Numbered from the stretch's first letter, positions 16,829 through 26,465 are shown. The stretch: DNA of 64,000 nt from Aurantimonas endophytica (GCF_014196845.1 NZ_JACIEM010000001.1:1488001-1552000), one strand, 5' to 3'. Notes: generated from the letters alone by a model not told the origin. Made by a program: numbers and translations.

Positions 16829-18579
16829 TTCACCGCTCCGACGATACGGTTGGCGGCCGAGACGATGCCCTGCAGCGACGCGGTGACGATGTTCTTGTTG
16901 ATGCCGGCGCCGAACAGCCGTCCACTGCCGAGCGCTCCGCCCTGATACTCGATGTCCATGTAGGAGATCGCCGAGGCGTTGGAGCCGTGCTGCAGCGAAT
17001 GCTCGGAATAGTCGGCGACCGACATCTCGAGCCCCAGATGGCGCGAAAGGGCGTCGATGAAGCCGTCGATCGGTCCGGTACCGCGGCCGGTGATCGTGAC
17101 TTCCTTGTCGCCGTCGAGAATCGTCGCCTCGAGCAGCCGCTCGCCGCGATGCTCCGGATCGGGCAGCGTGTGATGGTCGAGGAAACGGATCCGCGCGCCC
17201 GGCTGCTCGACATAGAGCTCGATGAACCGGTCGTAGATCCGCTTCACCGGCAGTTCGCGGCCTTCCTCGTCGGTGATGTGCTGGATGTCCTCGCGGAACT
17301 CCATCTGCAGATTGCGCGGCAGGTTGAGCCCGTAATCGGCCTGCAGCACATAGGCGATGCCGCCCTTGCCGGACTGCGAGTTGATCCGGATGATCGCCTC
17401 GTAGCTGCGCCCGACATCCTTCGGGTCGATCGGCAGGTAGGGAACCTCCCACAGTTCCTTGTTGGCGGTCTTGCGCGCCTTCATGCCCTTGTTGATCGCG
17501 TCCTGGTGCGAGCCGGAAAACGCCGTGTAGACCAGCTCGCCGACGTAAGGGTGGCGCTCCGGGATCGTCAGCTGGTTGCAGTATTCGTAGACGTCCTTGA
17601 TCCGGTTGATGTCGGTGATGTCGAGGCCGGGGTCGATCCCCTGCGTGAACATGTTCAGCGCCAGCGTCACCAGATCGACATTGCCGGTGCGCTCGCCATT
17701 GCCGAATAGCGTGCCTTCGACCCGGTCGGCACCCGCCATCAGGCCGAGCTCGGTCGCCGCGACGGCGGTGCCGCGGTCGTTGTGCGGATGCAGCGAGACG
17801 ATGATGTTCTCGCGATTGTCGAGCTGGCGGCACATCCACTCGATCTGGTCGGCATGGATGTTGGGCGTCGACATCTCGACGGTCGCCGGCAGGTTGAGGA
17901 TCAGCTTGTTGTCGGCCGAGGGCCCGATGATTTCCGCAACCGCGTTGCAGATCTCGGCGGCGAACTCGAGCTCGGTGCCGGTGAAGCTCTCCGGCGAATA
18001 CTCGAAGCGGTAGCCGCCGCCGGCCTTCGCCGCCATGTCGGTGATCAGCTTGGCAGCGTCCGTAGCGATCTGCTTGATCCCGGCGCGGTCCTTCTGGAAC
18101 ACGAGGCGACGCTGCAGCTCGCTGGTCGAGTTGTAGAAATGCACGATCGGCCGCACCGCCCCCTCGAGCGACTCGAAGGTGCGCTGGATCAGCTCCGGCC
18201 GGCACTGGACGAGCACCTGCAGCGACACGTCCTCGGGCGTGTCGCCCTCCTCGATGCACCAGCGCGCGAAGTCGAAGTCCGTCTGCGAGGCCGACGGGAA
18301 GCCGATCTCGATCTCCTTGAAGTTCATGTCCTTCAGGAGCCGGAAGAACCGCGCCTTACGGTCGTGGCCCATCGGGTCGACCAGCGCCTGGTTGCCGTCG
18401 CGCAGATCGACCGAACACCAGATCGGCGGGGCGGTGATGGTCTTCGACGGCCAGGTCCGGTCGGGCAGGTCGACCTGGCCATAGGGCTGGTACTTGCGGG
18501 AAGCGAGCGGCATCGGCGCGGCGCGGCCGGCCGGCTTCTCAGCTTCGATGACGGGTTCGATGGCGGGACTGACGGACAT
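16825..18579 (-). CDS. leuA: 2-isopropylmalate synthase
   Basis: 584 aa. Condenses acetyl-CoA with 2-oxoisovalerate, the first committed step of leucine synthesis. The HMGL-like barrel begins with IWCSVDLRDGNQALVDPM and contains the SLHPHNDRGTA metal-binding HxH site and LFGNGERTGNVDL. The C-terminal LeuA dimer or allosteric domain (about 440-580) is present, so leucine feedback is expected. The length and N-terminal extension fit the long LeuA type 2 (actinobacterial-like) form. I chose the ATG at 18579 because AAGG lies eight bases before it; an ATG five codons upstream lacks spacing. It heads the leuA-ThDP-hydrolase operon. Confidence 0.95.
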   Translation of the reverse strand: MSVSPAIEPVIEAEKPAGRAAPMPLASRKYQPYGQVDLPDRTWPSKTITAPPIWCSVDLRDGNQALVDPMGHDRKARFFRLLKDMNFKEIEIGFPSASQTDFDFARWCIEEGDTPEDVSLQVLVQCRPELIQRTFESLEGAVRPIVHFYNSTSELQRRLVFQKDRAGIKQIATDAAKLITDMAAKAGGGYRFEYSPESFTGTELEFAAEICNAVAEIIGPSADNKLILNLPATVEMSTPNIHADQIEWMCRQLDNRENIIVSLHPHNDRGTAVAATELGLMAGADRVEGTLFGNGERTGNVDLVTLALNMFTQGIDPGLDITDINRIKDVYEYCNQLTIPERHPYVGELVYTAFSGSHQDAINKGMKARKTANKELWEVPYLPIDPKDVGRSYEAIIRINSQSGKGGIAYVLQADYGLNLPRNLQMEFREDIQHITDEEGRELPVKRIYDRFIELYVEQPGARIRFLDHHTLPDPEHRGERLLEATILDGDKEVTITGRGTGPIDGFIDALSRHLGLEMSVADYSEHSLQHGSNASAISYMDIEYQGGALGSGRLFGAGINKNIVTASLQGIVSAANRIVGAVK

Positions 18580-18739
18580 GGCTCTGACCTTCATCTCGGG
18601 CGGATGCCGGCGGCGGCGACAAGGCGCGCTTCAGACCGGTCATCGGCAATTGGAACATGGTTGTAAAGATTGAGGGGCAGAGCGCAGGAGCCGAAAGGCC
18701 CACTCTACGCGCCGGCTCGACCGCCGGACGCCCCTTCGA

Positions 18740-18853
18740 TCAACGGGTCCGACGGCCGCCGATAAGTAGTCCAAGAAGCAGGCCGGCCGAGCGTGCGCCG
18801 CCGACGGATGCGGCAGCGGCAAAAGACGCGAAAGGGGCACGAGCCAGGTTCAT
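18740..18853 (-). CDS. Possible leucine leader peptide upstream of leuA
   Basis: A 37-codon frame ends about 160 bp before leuA. Near its end it contains five leucine codons in six positions (CTG CTT CTT GGA CTA CTT, 18764-18781). CTT and CTA are rare in this GC-rich genome. The composition and position are what a leucine attenuation leader would show. Against it: no good ribosome site before the ATG and only a weak terminator-like stem (about 18670-18700) before leuA. Treat it as a candidate. Confidence 0.35.
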   Translation of the reverse strand: MNLARAPFASFAAAASVGGARSAGLLLGLLIGGRRTR

Positions 18854-18932
18854 GGCTGCGAAGCTAACCGGAAACAGCGCCGAAGCAAGCAAAAAAGCTG
18901 TCGCTTCGGCAGGGACGTCCGGCCACCCCGCT

Positions 18933-20021
18933 TCAGGCGGCGCGTCCGACGAGCTTCGGCACAGGCTGCGAGACGAAGCGCAGCGTGGTGACCGCCCCAC
19001 CCGAATTGGCGATATCGAGGCGCCCGCCAATCTGCTGGGTCAGCGACACGACGATGCGCATGCCGAGGTTGCGCGAGGCGGCTGGCGAGAAACCTTCCGG
19101 CCAGCCGGGCCCGTCATCGGCCACGCGCAGGACGAGCGGCACGCTCCCGCCGTCCTTGCCGGCCCCGTCCCGCCCCAACGTGACGCGGATCATGCCGCCT
19201 TGTCCGGGCACCCGGCCATGCTCGATGGAATTGGAGATCAGCTCGGTGGCGATCAGGCCGATAGGCACCGCCATGTCGGCGGAGAGCTCGACCGTCTCGA
19301 CGTCGATCTCGTAGCGCACGCCCTCGATGCCGGACGCCTCGAGCAGGTCCGGTCCGAGCTGCGCCAGATAGGGACCCATGTCGAGCAGTTGCTTGCCCGG
19401 ATCGTGCAGCTGCCGCTGGATCTTGGAGATCAGCCCGATGCGGGCAGATGCCTGCAGCAGCACCGCCGTCGCTTCCGGGTTCGTCGTGCCGCGCGACTGG
19501 GCGTTGAGCAGCGCGGAGACGACGCCGAGATTGTTGGAGACCCGGTGCTGCATCTCCTGGAACAGCAGATCGCGTTCGCCGGCGTAGCGGCTCGCCGCTT
19601 CCTTTTCCACCGTGACCCGCTGCAGCGCCAGTTGCATCCAGTGGATCAGCGCGATGTCGACCGTTACGATGAAGACGTAGAAGGCCAGCGCCAGCACCGA
19701 GCCGCCGGTCAGTTCGAACGAATTGAGCGGCGGTATGAAGAAGTACCAGGAGGCGATGCCGCCCGCGAGGGCGACGACGATCCCGGGCCTGATACCGGCG
19801 AAGAAGGCGGTGATGATGACGGCCGGAAAGAACGACAGATAGGGAAAGCCGACCGGCAGCTGCGCATCCAGCTCGTAGCGGATCGCGAAGGCGATCACGA
19901 AGGCGGCGACGGCGAACACCCAGCGCAGCACCGGCCGCTCGCTGAGCGACGTTCGGGCCAGCAATGCCTGGATCCCCTTCAGCCTGGAAGGCGCTACTGT
20001 CAAAACGTCCCCTGTCTCCAT
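18933..20021 (-). CDS. Membrane sensor histidine kinase, HisKA_2/HWE type with DUF4118
   Basis: 362 aa. The N-terminal ~130 residues carry four hydrophobic segments of a DUF4118 (KdpD-like) membrane region, with GFPYLSFFPAVIITAFFAGIRPG as its hallmark. A coiled linker follows, then the phosphoacceptor block LLFQEMQHRVSNNLGVVSALL (H159), an N box GLIATELISNSIEHG and a G box VADDGPGWPEG. This is the HisKA_2/HWE class common in alphaproteobacteria, some members of which feed PhyR. No response regulator is adjacent. Signal unknown. Confidence 0.9.
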   Translation of the reverse strand: METGDVLTVAPSRLKGIQALLARTSLSERPVLRWVFAVAAFVIAFAIRYELDAQLPVGFPYLSFFPAVIITAFFAGIRPGIVVALAGGIASWYFFIPPLNSFELTGGSVLALAFYVFIVTVDIALIHWMQLALQRVTVEKEAASRYAGERDLLFQEMQHRVSNNLGVVSALLNAQSRGTTNPEATAVLLQASARIGLISKIQRQLHDPGKQLLDMGPYLAQLGPDLLEASGIEGVRYEIDVETVELSADMAVPIGLIATELISNSIEHGRVPGQGGMIRVTLGRDGAGKDGGSVPLVLRVADDGPGWPEGFSPAASRNLGMRIVVSLTQQIGGRLDIANSGGAVTTLRFVSQPVPKLVGRAA

Positions 20022-20183
20022 GCGTCCACGTCGCGCAACCTGCGGCTGGCGGCGCCAGGCAGCGCCCAGCCGACAATCCGCGCGTTTCCGCCTTCCGGAG
20101 AATACTGGCCCCTTCGGAACATATCGAAAACTTCGGCGTGCAGCGCAATGAAATTCGCTGATCCATGCGCAGAAAAAACGGTG

Positions 20184-21107
20184 CTAGAGCACCGGCACGC
20201 CAGTCTGTTTCGCCTCGGCCTCGGGCTCCACGTGGATCAGCACCCGCGCGCCCTGGAACTCATGCTTCAGCGCGTCCTCGATGCGATCGCAGATGTCGTG
20301 CGCCGCCCCGACCGTCATCGCTTCCGGCACCACCATGTGGAACTCGATGAACATCGCCCGACCCGCCAGCCGCGTCTTCAGGTCGTGGACCTCGATCGCG
20401 CCGTCGGCATTGGCGGAGATGAGGTCGCGCACCTGCGCCTCCTCGCCCGGATGCATCGCCTGGTCCATCAGGCCGGACAGCGAACTGGTCACGACCAGAT
20501 AGCCCTCGCGCAGGATGTTGAGGGCAACGAGCGCCGCCATCAGCGGGTCGAGGATCGACCAGCCGGTGGCCGTCGCGATCAGCAGGCCGCCGATTACGCC
20601 GACCGAGGTGACGACGTCGGCCATGATGTGGCGCCCGTCCGCCGCCAGGGCCGGCGAGCGCTTCTCGGCGCCGCGGCGGATCAGGTAGAGCGCCCAAGCG
20701 GCGTTGATCGTGGTGGCGATCGCGTTGATGGCGATGCCGGTGAGCGGCGCCTCCATCGCGCGCGGCACGAGATAGGCCCCCCAGGCCTCCCGCAGGATCA
20801 GCATCGCGGCGACGACGATCAGCACGCCTTCGACCACCGCCGAGAAGTACTCCGCCTTCGTATGGCCGAACGGATGATCGCTGTCGGCCGGCTTGTAGCT
20901 CAGGGAGACGGCCCACAGCGCGATCAGCCCGGCGACGACGTTGACGATCGACTCCATCGCGTCCGAGAACAGCGCGACGGAGCCGGTCACGTGATAGGCG
21001 GCGTACTTGATCGCCAGGACGACGAGCGCCACCACGACCGAGATCATGGCGATGCGCTTGACCAGCGTCCCGCCGCCGTCCCGCGGTTCCTGGGCAGCCA
21101 TGCTCAC
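20184..21107 (-). CDS. Cation diffusion facilitator (CDF) transporter
   Basis: 307 aa. CDF family antiporter exporting divalent metals (Zn, Co, Fe, Mn or similar) across the inner membrane. Six helices span residues ~18-215. Metal-site blocks are SDAMESIVN in TM2, HPFGHTKAEYFSAVVEG after TM3, and DGRHIMADVVTS in TM5 (HxxxD), followed by a C-terminal cytoplasmic domain (about 220-300). The metal cannot be fixed from sequence. It ends a tight minus-strand pair: its ATG lies three bases after the trpE(G) stop, so it is co-transcribed with tryptophan synthesis, an odd pairing. Confidence 0.92.
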   Translation of the reverse strand: MSMAAQEPRDGGGTLVKRIAMISVVVALVVLAIKYAAYHVTGSVALFSDAMESIVNVVAGLIALWAVSLSYKPADSDHPFGHTKAEYFSAVVEGVLIVVAAMLILREAWGAYLVPRAMEAPLTGIAINAIATTINAAWALYLIRRGAEKRSPALAADGRHIMADVVTSVGVIGGLLIATATGWSILDPLMAALVALNILREGYLVVTSSLSGLMDQAMHPGEEAQVRDLISANADGAIEVHDLKTRLAGRAMFIEFHMVVPEAMTVGAAHDICDRIEDALKHEFQGARVLIHVEPEAEAKQTGVPVL

Positions 21108-21110
21108 GTC

Positions 21111-23300
21111 TCAGGCGGCCTTGACGCGGGCGCGGCGCGGCAGCTTGGCGACGATGTTCTCGATCATCCGCATCCCGGCGTCGCCGCCCAGACTCATGAT
21201 GCTCTCGGGGTGGAACTGCACCGCCGCGACTGGCTCGGTGCGGTGCTCGAAGGCCATGACGATGCCGTCGTCGGTCTCGGCAGTGACCTCGAACTCCTTG
21301 GGCAGGCGCACCGGATCGGCGAAGATCGAGTGATAGCGCCCGACCGTGACCTCGCCCGGCAGGCCCTGGAAGATGATGCCGGGCTTTGACACGCGGATGC
21401 GCGACGGCTTGCCGTGCACCGGAAGGTGCAGCGTGCGCAGCGATCCGCCGTAGGCCTCGGCCAGCGCCTGCAGGCCAAGGCAGACGCCGAAGATCCCGGC
21501 GCCGTGCGCACGCGCCGCGGCGATGGTTCCCTTGCAGTCGAAGTCCGAGGGACGGCCGGGTCCTGGCGAAAGGACGACGAGGTCCGGATCGATCCGCTCG
21601 AACACTTCCGCGGGCACCGGCGTGCGGACCGTCGAGACGGTCGCGCCGGTCTGGCGGAAATAGTTCGCGAGCGTGTGGACGAAGGAATCCTCGTGATCGA
21701 CGAGCAGGATCCGGATCCCCTCCCCGACCTTCGCGGCGTGCCGTTCGCCGCCGACCGCGCCGGTGGCGCCCGCCTCGCGGATCGCGCCGAGCAGCGCCGA
21801 AGCCTTCAGCTCGGTCTCGGCCTCTTCTTCCTCCGGATTGGAATCGTAGAGCAGCGTCGCGCCGGCGCGCACCTCGCCGATGCCGTCCTTCAGCCGGATG
21901 GTGCGAAGGGTCAGGCCGGTGTTCATGTCGCCGTTGAAATGCACCATGCCGACGGCGCCGCCATACCAGGCGCGCGGACTCTTCTCGTGGCTCTCGATGA
22001 AGCGCATGGCCCAGAGCTTCGGCGCACCGGTGACCGTCACCGCCCAGGCGTGGGAGAGGAACGCGTCGAAGGCGTCCATGCCGTCGCGCAGCCGGCCCTC
22101 GATATGGTCGACCGTGTGGATCAGCCGCGAATACATCTCGATCTGCCGACGGCCGATCACCTTGACCGAGCCCGGCTCGCAGACCCGGCTCTTGTCGTTG
22201 CGATCGACGTCGGAGCACATTGTCAGCTCCGACTCGTCCTTCTTGGAGTTGAGCAGCTTCAGGATCTGCTCGGAATCGGCAATGGCGTCCTCGCCGCGCT
22301 TGATCGTGCCGGAGATCGGGCAGGTCTCGACCCGCCGGCCGTTCACCCGCACGAACATCTCGGGGCTGGCGCCGATCAGGAACTCGTTCTCGCCGAGATT
22401 GACGAAGAACGAGTAGGGCGAAGGGTTCACCGCCTTGAGGCGGCGGGAAATCTCCGACGGGCGATGCTCGGCGCGCTCGTAGAACACCTGGCCGGGGACG
22501 ACCTCGAAGAGATCGCCGCGGATGAACTTGTCCTTGGCAGCGCGCACCAGCTCGGCATATTCGCCGGGCCGGTGGTCGCCGCGCGGCGGGATCCGCTCGG
22601 ATGGCACGAAGGGCGCCGGCTCTCCGCCGCCGGCAAGGCCGTCGGTCGAGACGCCGTCATGGGCGAAGGCGTAGCGGGTGAGGACCGCGCTCGCCGAATA
22701 ATGGTCCACCGAAAGGATCTCGTCCGGCAGGTACAGCACCAGGTCGCGGCCGGCGGGATCGCGGGGCAGCACCTCAGCGACGGGATCGAACTGGAAGGCG
22801 AGGTCGTAGCCGAAGGCGCCGTAGAGGCCGAGCTGGCTGTCGTCATCGGCCTTGAACAGCGACACGATCGAGCGCAGCACCGAGAACACGGTCGGCATGC
22901 GCGACCGCTCTTCCTCGGTCACCGCGCCCGAAGGTGTCCGGACCGTCAGGTCGATGCGGGCCGCCTGCCGCTCGAGATGCGCGATGTCCGCGTGGCCTGC
23001 GAGCGCGTCGGCGATGAAGCCGAGCAGGACCTCGCCGCGCGGGTTGAGTGCCTCGATCCACATCTTGCGGCCGCGCGAGGCCAGCACCAGCGGCGGATCG
23101 ACGAAGGCGACGTCCTGGCGGGTATAGCGGCCGGGATATTCGTAGTTGGAGAAGAGCACCGCGCCGCGGCGATCATCCAGCCGGTCAAAATACGGCTCGA
23201 TGGCGCCCTCGTAGGCCACCGTCCGCCGGTTGCGGGTAATCACGATGCCGCCGGCGGTGACGTACCGCTCGCGCTCGTCTTCGGTCTGCTCGATCACCAT
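21111..23300 (-). CDS. trpE(G): Fused anthranilate synthase, components I and II
   Basis: 729 aa. Converts chorismate and glutamine to anthranilate. Residues 1-~510 are TrpE, with the chorismate-binding blocks [26 protein letters not shown] and [18 protein letters not shown]. Residues ~530-729 are a TrpG class-I amidotransferase with HEDSFVHTL, the catalytic Cys607 in [15 protein letters not shown], and His697/Glu699 in QFHPES. The E-G fusion in this order is characteristic of rhizobial lineages. Expression is controlled by the trpL leader and terminator upstream. Confidence 0.97.
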   Translation of the reverse strand: MVIEQTEDERERYVTAGGIVITRNRRTVAYEGAIEPYFDRLDDRRGAVLFSNYEYPGRYTRQDVAFVDPPLVLASRGRKMWIEALNPRGEVLLGFIADALAGHADIAHLERQAARIDLTVRTPSGAVTEEERSRMPTVFSVLRSIVSLFKADDDSQLGLYGAFGYDLAFQFDPVAEVLPRDPAGRDLVLYLPDEILSVDHYSASAVLTRYAFAHDGVSTDGLAGGGEPAPFVPSERIPPRGDHRPGEYAELVRAAKDKFIRGDLFEVVPGQVFYERAEHRPSEISRRLKAVNPSPYSFFVNLGENEFLIGASPEMFVRVNGRRVETCPISGTIKRGEDAIADSEQILKLLNSKKDESELTMCSDVDRNDKSRVCEPGSVKVIGRRQIEMYSRLIHTVDHIEGRLRDGMDAFDAFLSHAWAVTVTGAPKLWAMRFIESHEKSPRAWYGGAVGMVHFNGDMNTGLTLRTIRLKDGIGEVRAGATLLYDSNPEEEEAETELKASALLGAIREAGATGAVGGERHAAKVGEGIRILLVDHEDSFVHTLANYFRQTGATVSTVRTPVPAEVFERIDPDLVVLSPGPGRPSDFDCKGTIAAARAHGAGIFGVCLGLQALAEAYGGSLRTLHLPVHGKPSRIRVSKPGIIFQGLPGEVTVGRYHSIFADPVRLPKEFEVTAETDDGIVMAFEHRTEPVAAVQFHPESIMSLGGDAGMRMIENIVAKLPRRARVKAA

Positions 23301-23361
23301 GACTTATCTCCGGGTCTAAGGGCACGTTCGCGGGTCTCGGCCCCGGACCCCTGGCGACAAA

Positions 23362-23397
23362 GCAAAAAGGCCGCCGGATGATCCGAGGCGGCCTTGA
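23362..23397 (-). terminator. trp attenuator hairpin
   Basis: Between trpL and trpE(G), read on the minus strand: AAGGCCGCC, an ~11-base loop, GGCGGCCTT and a T-rich tail (TTTTTGCTTT). It is a textbook intrinsic terminator, 34 bp after the trpL stop. This fits ribosome-stalling attenuation at the Trp codons and a discrete short leader RNA like rnTrpL described in rhizobia. Confidence 0.92.
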
Positions 23398-23430
23398 GGT
23401 ACTGATCACATGCGTGATGGTCCGGCCGCT

Positions 23431-23478
23431 TTAGCGCGTCCGCCACCAGTTCATCGCGAGGATCATCCGAGTGTTCAT
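23431..23478 (-). CDS. trpL: trp operon leader peptide
   Basis: 15-residue peptide MNTRMILAMNWWRTR with tandem Trp codons (23443-23448) three codons before its last Arg. It ends 34 bp before the attenuator hairpin and ~130 bp before trpE(G). Position, tandem Trp and following terminator are together diagnostic of a trpL leader as known for rhizobial trpE(G). When tryptophanyl-tRNA is scarce the ribosome stalls here and the terminator should not form. Confidence 0.92.
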   Translation of the reverse strand: MNTRMILAMNWWRTR

Positions 23479-23713
23479 GGCATGATCGATAGCCGAGGCG
23501 GCGGCGAAGGGCAAGGCTCCCCGAAGCGCGGGGAAAGAATGGCGCGGCAGCGATGTTGCCGGCGTCTCCGGCACCACCATCGACTGGTGCGACATATTCG
23601 CCACGCTCCTGCCCCAATGACAGGTCGGTATCGCGAGCTTCTTGCCGGAGGGGTGCCGGAGGGGACGATCCGATCGTGCCGGCTTCGCTCCAGTGTAAGC
23701 GAAGGGGCGAACC

Positions 23714-25288
23714 ATGACTTCAGCAATGACGCGCCGCGAGATCCTCGCGGGGCTGACGGCACTCGGTGTCGTACGACTGCCCGGATCCGCCCATGCGGCG
23801 GATGGGCCTCTGCAATTCGAAGCCGCAAGGCCATTTTCCTTCGAGGCGCTGGCAGACCATGCCCGTCGTCTCGCGGCCGAGCCCTACGTCCCGCCGCAGG
23901 TGCGCGGCGGCGGCGTCCTCGACCGGATCGATTTCGACACGCACTGGAAGATCAAGTACCGGTCGGATGCGGTTCTGGACGTCGCGGACGGCAAGGCGCC
24001 GGTCAGCCTGTTCCATCTCGGGCGGTACTTTCAGGTCCCGGTGAACATCCATGTCGTCGAGGGCGGCCAAGCCCGCAAGCTGATCTACGACGAGGCGCTG
24101 TTCGACATGCCGTCCGACAGCCCGGCACGCGACCTGCCCCACGATGTCGGCTTTGCCGGCTTTCGGGTGATGGAGCCGAATTCGGCAGCCGACTGGCTTG
24201 CCTTCCTCGGCGGCTGCTACTTCCGCAGCGCCGGGGAGCTCAACCAGTACGGCCTGTCGGCACGCGCCGTCGCCGTTGACGTCGCCATGCCGACGCCGGA
24301 GGAATTTCCGCGCTTCACCGACTTCTATCTCGGCCCGCCGAGCTCGCCCGAGCACGACCTGTCGATCACCTGCCCGCTGGACAGCCAGCGCATGACCGGC
24401 GTCGTGAAGATGGAGGTCGGCAAAAGCGGCCGGGTCATCATGGACATCCAGGCCCGCTTCTTCGCCCGCGCCGACATCGACCGTCTCGGCCTGGCGGCGC
24501 TGACGTCGATGTTCTGGTATTCGGAGACCGACCGCGACCGGCGCATCGACTGGCGGCCGGAAGTGCACGATTCCGACGGGCTGGCGATGTGGACCGGCGC
24601 CGGCGAACGGATCTGGCGGCCGCTGAACAATCCGACGCGGGTCATCACCTCGAGTTTCGCCGACCGCGACCCGAAGGGCTTCGGCCTGATGCAGCGCGAC
24701 CGGGAGTTCGAATCCTACGAGGACGACGGGGTGTTCTACGACCGCCGGCCGAGCCTTTGGGTGGAGCCGAAAGGCGGTTGGGGCGCCGGCAGCGTGCAAC
24801 TGGTCGAGATCCCCACCGACGACGAGATCCACGACAACATCGTCGCCACCTGGGTGCCGGAAAAGCCGTTTCGCCGCGGCGACGAGATCGCGCTGGACTA
24901 TCGCCTGACCTGGTCGAAGGACGATCCCTACCCGCCGGAGGTCGGCACGGTCAGCGCCACCCGCATGGGCCGCGGCGGCATACCCGGCCAGCCACGCCCC
25001 GCCGACGCCTCGAAATTCGCCGTCGATTTCGATGGCGGCAAGGTGGCGGCGCTCTCCCGCGACACAAGCGGCGTCGAGGCCGTGGTCACCGCCTCCCGCG
25101 GCACGCTGTCGCGGATCGACGCCTATTCGGTGAAGGTCGGCACCGCCTGGCGGTCGACCTTCGACCTCACCGTCGACGGGACGGAGCCGGTGGATCTGCG
25201 GCTCTACCTCGTGCGTGACGGCGAGGTGCTGACCGAGACGTGGCTCTGCCAGTATCTGCCGCTGCCGGAGGACCGTCGGGGGGCATAG
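23714..25288 (+). CDS. Periplasmic glucan biosynthesis protein OpgG/OpgD (MdoG) family
   Basis: 524 aa. Needed for backbone synthesis of osmoregulated periplasmic glucans. The N-terminus MTRREILAG...SAHAAD is a twin-arginine signal, so the protein is exported folded via Tat, more like OpgD than Sec-dependent OpgG. The family domain fills the rest (VPPQVRGGGVLDRIDFDTHWKIKYR, YFRSAGELNQYGLSARAVAVD, FADRDPKGFGLMQRDREF). AAGGGG lies seven bases before the ATG. No opgH glucosyltransferase is in the window. The ~235 bp before it is shared with the divergent trpL promoter; I see no clear site there. Confidence 0.92.
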   Translation: MTSAMTRREILAGLTALGVVRLPGSAHAADGPLQFEAARPFSFEALADHARRLAAEPYVPPQVRGGGVLDRIDFDTHWKIKYRSDAVLDVADGKAPVSLFHLGRYFQVPVNIHVVEGGQARKLIYDEALFDMPSDSPARDLPHDVGFAGFRVMEPNSAADWLAFLGGCYFRSAGELNQYGLSARAVAVDVAMPTPEEFPRFTDFYLGPPSSPEHDLSITCPLDSQRMTGVVKMEVGKSGRVIMDIQARFFARADIDRLGLAALTSMFWYSETDRDRRIDWRPEVHDSDGLAMWTGAGERIWRPLNNPTRVITSSFADRDPKGFGLMQRDREFESYEDDGVFYDRRPSLWVEPKGGWGAGSVQLVEIPTDDEIHDNIVATWVPEKPFRRGDEIALDYRLTWSKDDPYPPEVGTVSATRMGRGGIPGQPRPADASKFAVDFDGGKVAALSRDTSGVEAVVTASRGTLSRIDAYSVKVGTAWRSTFDLTVDGTEPVDLRLYLVRDGEVLTETWLCQYLPLPEDRRGA

Positions 25289-25393
25289 AGGCGGGCGGTT
25301 TCTCCTCGCGACCGATCCTCTCCCGCGCCTCTACCTGTCGATGGGGCGCGGGTTTGGACGGGGTTCTTCGCGCGCATCGCCAGGCTTGCCGCA

Positions 25394-25411
25394 GCTTCAT
25401 CAAGCTGTCAC
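25394..25411 (+). promoter_or_regulatory. Candidate PHO box
   Basis: GCTTCAT-caag-CTGTCAC has the 7-4-7 geometry of a PhoB-binding PHO box. The second heptamer matches the CTGTCAC consensus exactly; the first matches only in its TCAT half. It lies ~70 bp before the substrate-binding protein start, and a weak -10-like GCTAGT follows at 25421. It occupies the otherwise featureless 25289-25482 gap. Confidence 0.45.
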
Positions 25412-25482
25412 AGGCAGTGCGCTAGTCGCTCGACCCACGGGCGCTCTCGCCGTGATCCGAACGCTATCCGAGGAACCGTCCG

Positions 25483-26463
25483 ATGATCCGCAAGCTCACT
25501 CTACTGGCCGCCTTCGCCGCGACGATGGTCTCGGGCACCGCCTTCGCCCAGTCGGGCAGCCTGGTGCTCTACACCAGCCAGCCCAACGAGGATGCGCAGG
25601 CGACGGTCGATGCCTTCGAGGCGAAGTATCCCGATGTCGACGTGCAGTGGGTGCGCGACGGCACGACCAAGGTGATGGCCAAGCTGCAGGCGGAGTTCGC
25701 CGCGGGCGCGCCGCAGCCGGACCTGCTGCTCATCGCCGACAGCGTGACGATGGAAGGCCTGAAGCGCGACGACCGCCTGATGCCTTATGCCGAGGCTGAC
25801 ACGACCGGCTACGAGGCCGGGCTGCACGATGCCGACGGCACGTATTTCTCGACCAAGCTGATCACCACCGGCATCGTCAACAATACCCGTTCGCAGATGA
25901 CGCCCGCCTCCTGGCAGGATCTTGCCAAGCCGGAGGCGAAGGGCCAGGTGACGATGCCAAGCCCGCTCACCTCGGGCGCTGCGCTGGTGCATCTCGCAGC
26001 GATTACCCAGAATGCCGATCTCGGCTGGGACTATGTCGAGGCCCTGGCCGCCAACGGCGCGACGGCGGCCGGCGGCAACGGCGGCATCCTCAAGGCCGTC
26101 GCCGGCGGCGAGAAGGCCTATGGCGTCATCGTCGACTATCTGCCGATCCGGGAAGCCGCGAACGGCGCGCCGGTGAACTTCGTCTTCCCCGAGGAAGGCG
26201 TCACCGCCGTCACCGAGCCGGTGGCGATCCTCAAGACCGCCAAGAACCCGGAAGCCGCCAAGGCCTTCGTCGACTTCCTGCTGAGCGAGGAAGGCCAGAA
26301 GCTCGCCGCCAGCCAGGGTTACCTGCCTGCGCGCGACGGGGTCGAGGGCCCGGCCGGCTTTCCGGCCCGCGAGACTATCAAGCTGATGCCGTTCGATGCC
26401 GCCAAGGCCCTCGCCGACGAGGAAGCCAACAAGCAGCGCTTCGCCGAGATCTTCGGCGGCTGA
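25483..26463 (+). CDS. ABC transporter substrate-binding protein, FbpA/AEP-binding type
   Basis: 326 aa. Secretory signal (residues 1-22, ending TAFAQ), then a type-II periplasmic binding fold with LVLYTSQPNEDAQATVDAFEAKYP, GNGGILKAVAGGEKAYGVIVDY and FLLSEEGQKLAASQGYLPAR. The family includes ferric-iron binders (FbpA/AfuA) and the PhnS2-like 2-aminoethylphosphonate binders. The tyrosine pair of true FbpA proteins is not apparent, and the PHO-box-like site upstream favours a phosphorus compound. Its permease gene starts at the stop codon; the matching ATPase gene is on the opposite strand. Confidence 0.88.
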   Translation: MIRKLTLLAAFAATMVSGTAFAQSGSLVLYTSQPNEDAQATVDAFEAKYPDVDVQWVRDGTTKVMAKLQAEFAAGAPQPDLLLIADSVTMEGLKRDDRLMPYAEADTTGYEAGLHDADGTYFSTKLITTGIVNNTRSQMTPASWQDLAKPEAKGQVTMPSPLTSGAALVHLAAITQNADLGWDYVEALAANGATAAGGNGGILKAVAGGEKAYGVIVDYLPIREAANGAPVNFVFPEEGVTAVTEPVAILKTAKNPEAAKAFVDFLLSEEGQKLAASQGYLPARDGVEGPAGFPARETIKLMPFDAAKALADEEANKQRFAEIFGG

Positions 26464-26465
26464 CG

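Noticed and set aside
20110-20135. GGAAC-N16-CGTG on the plus strand near 20110
   Set aside because: No gene lies downstream on that strand, and the -10 lacks the GTT core.
18657-21389. A ~900-codon open frame on the plus strand over the HWE kinase and CDF transporter genes
   Set aside because: It is antisense to two clearly conserved proteins, has an Arg/Asp/His-rich composition without motifs, and is expected from third-position GC bias.
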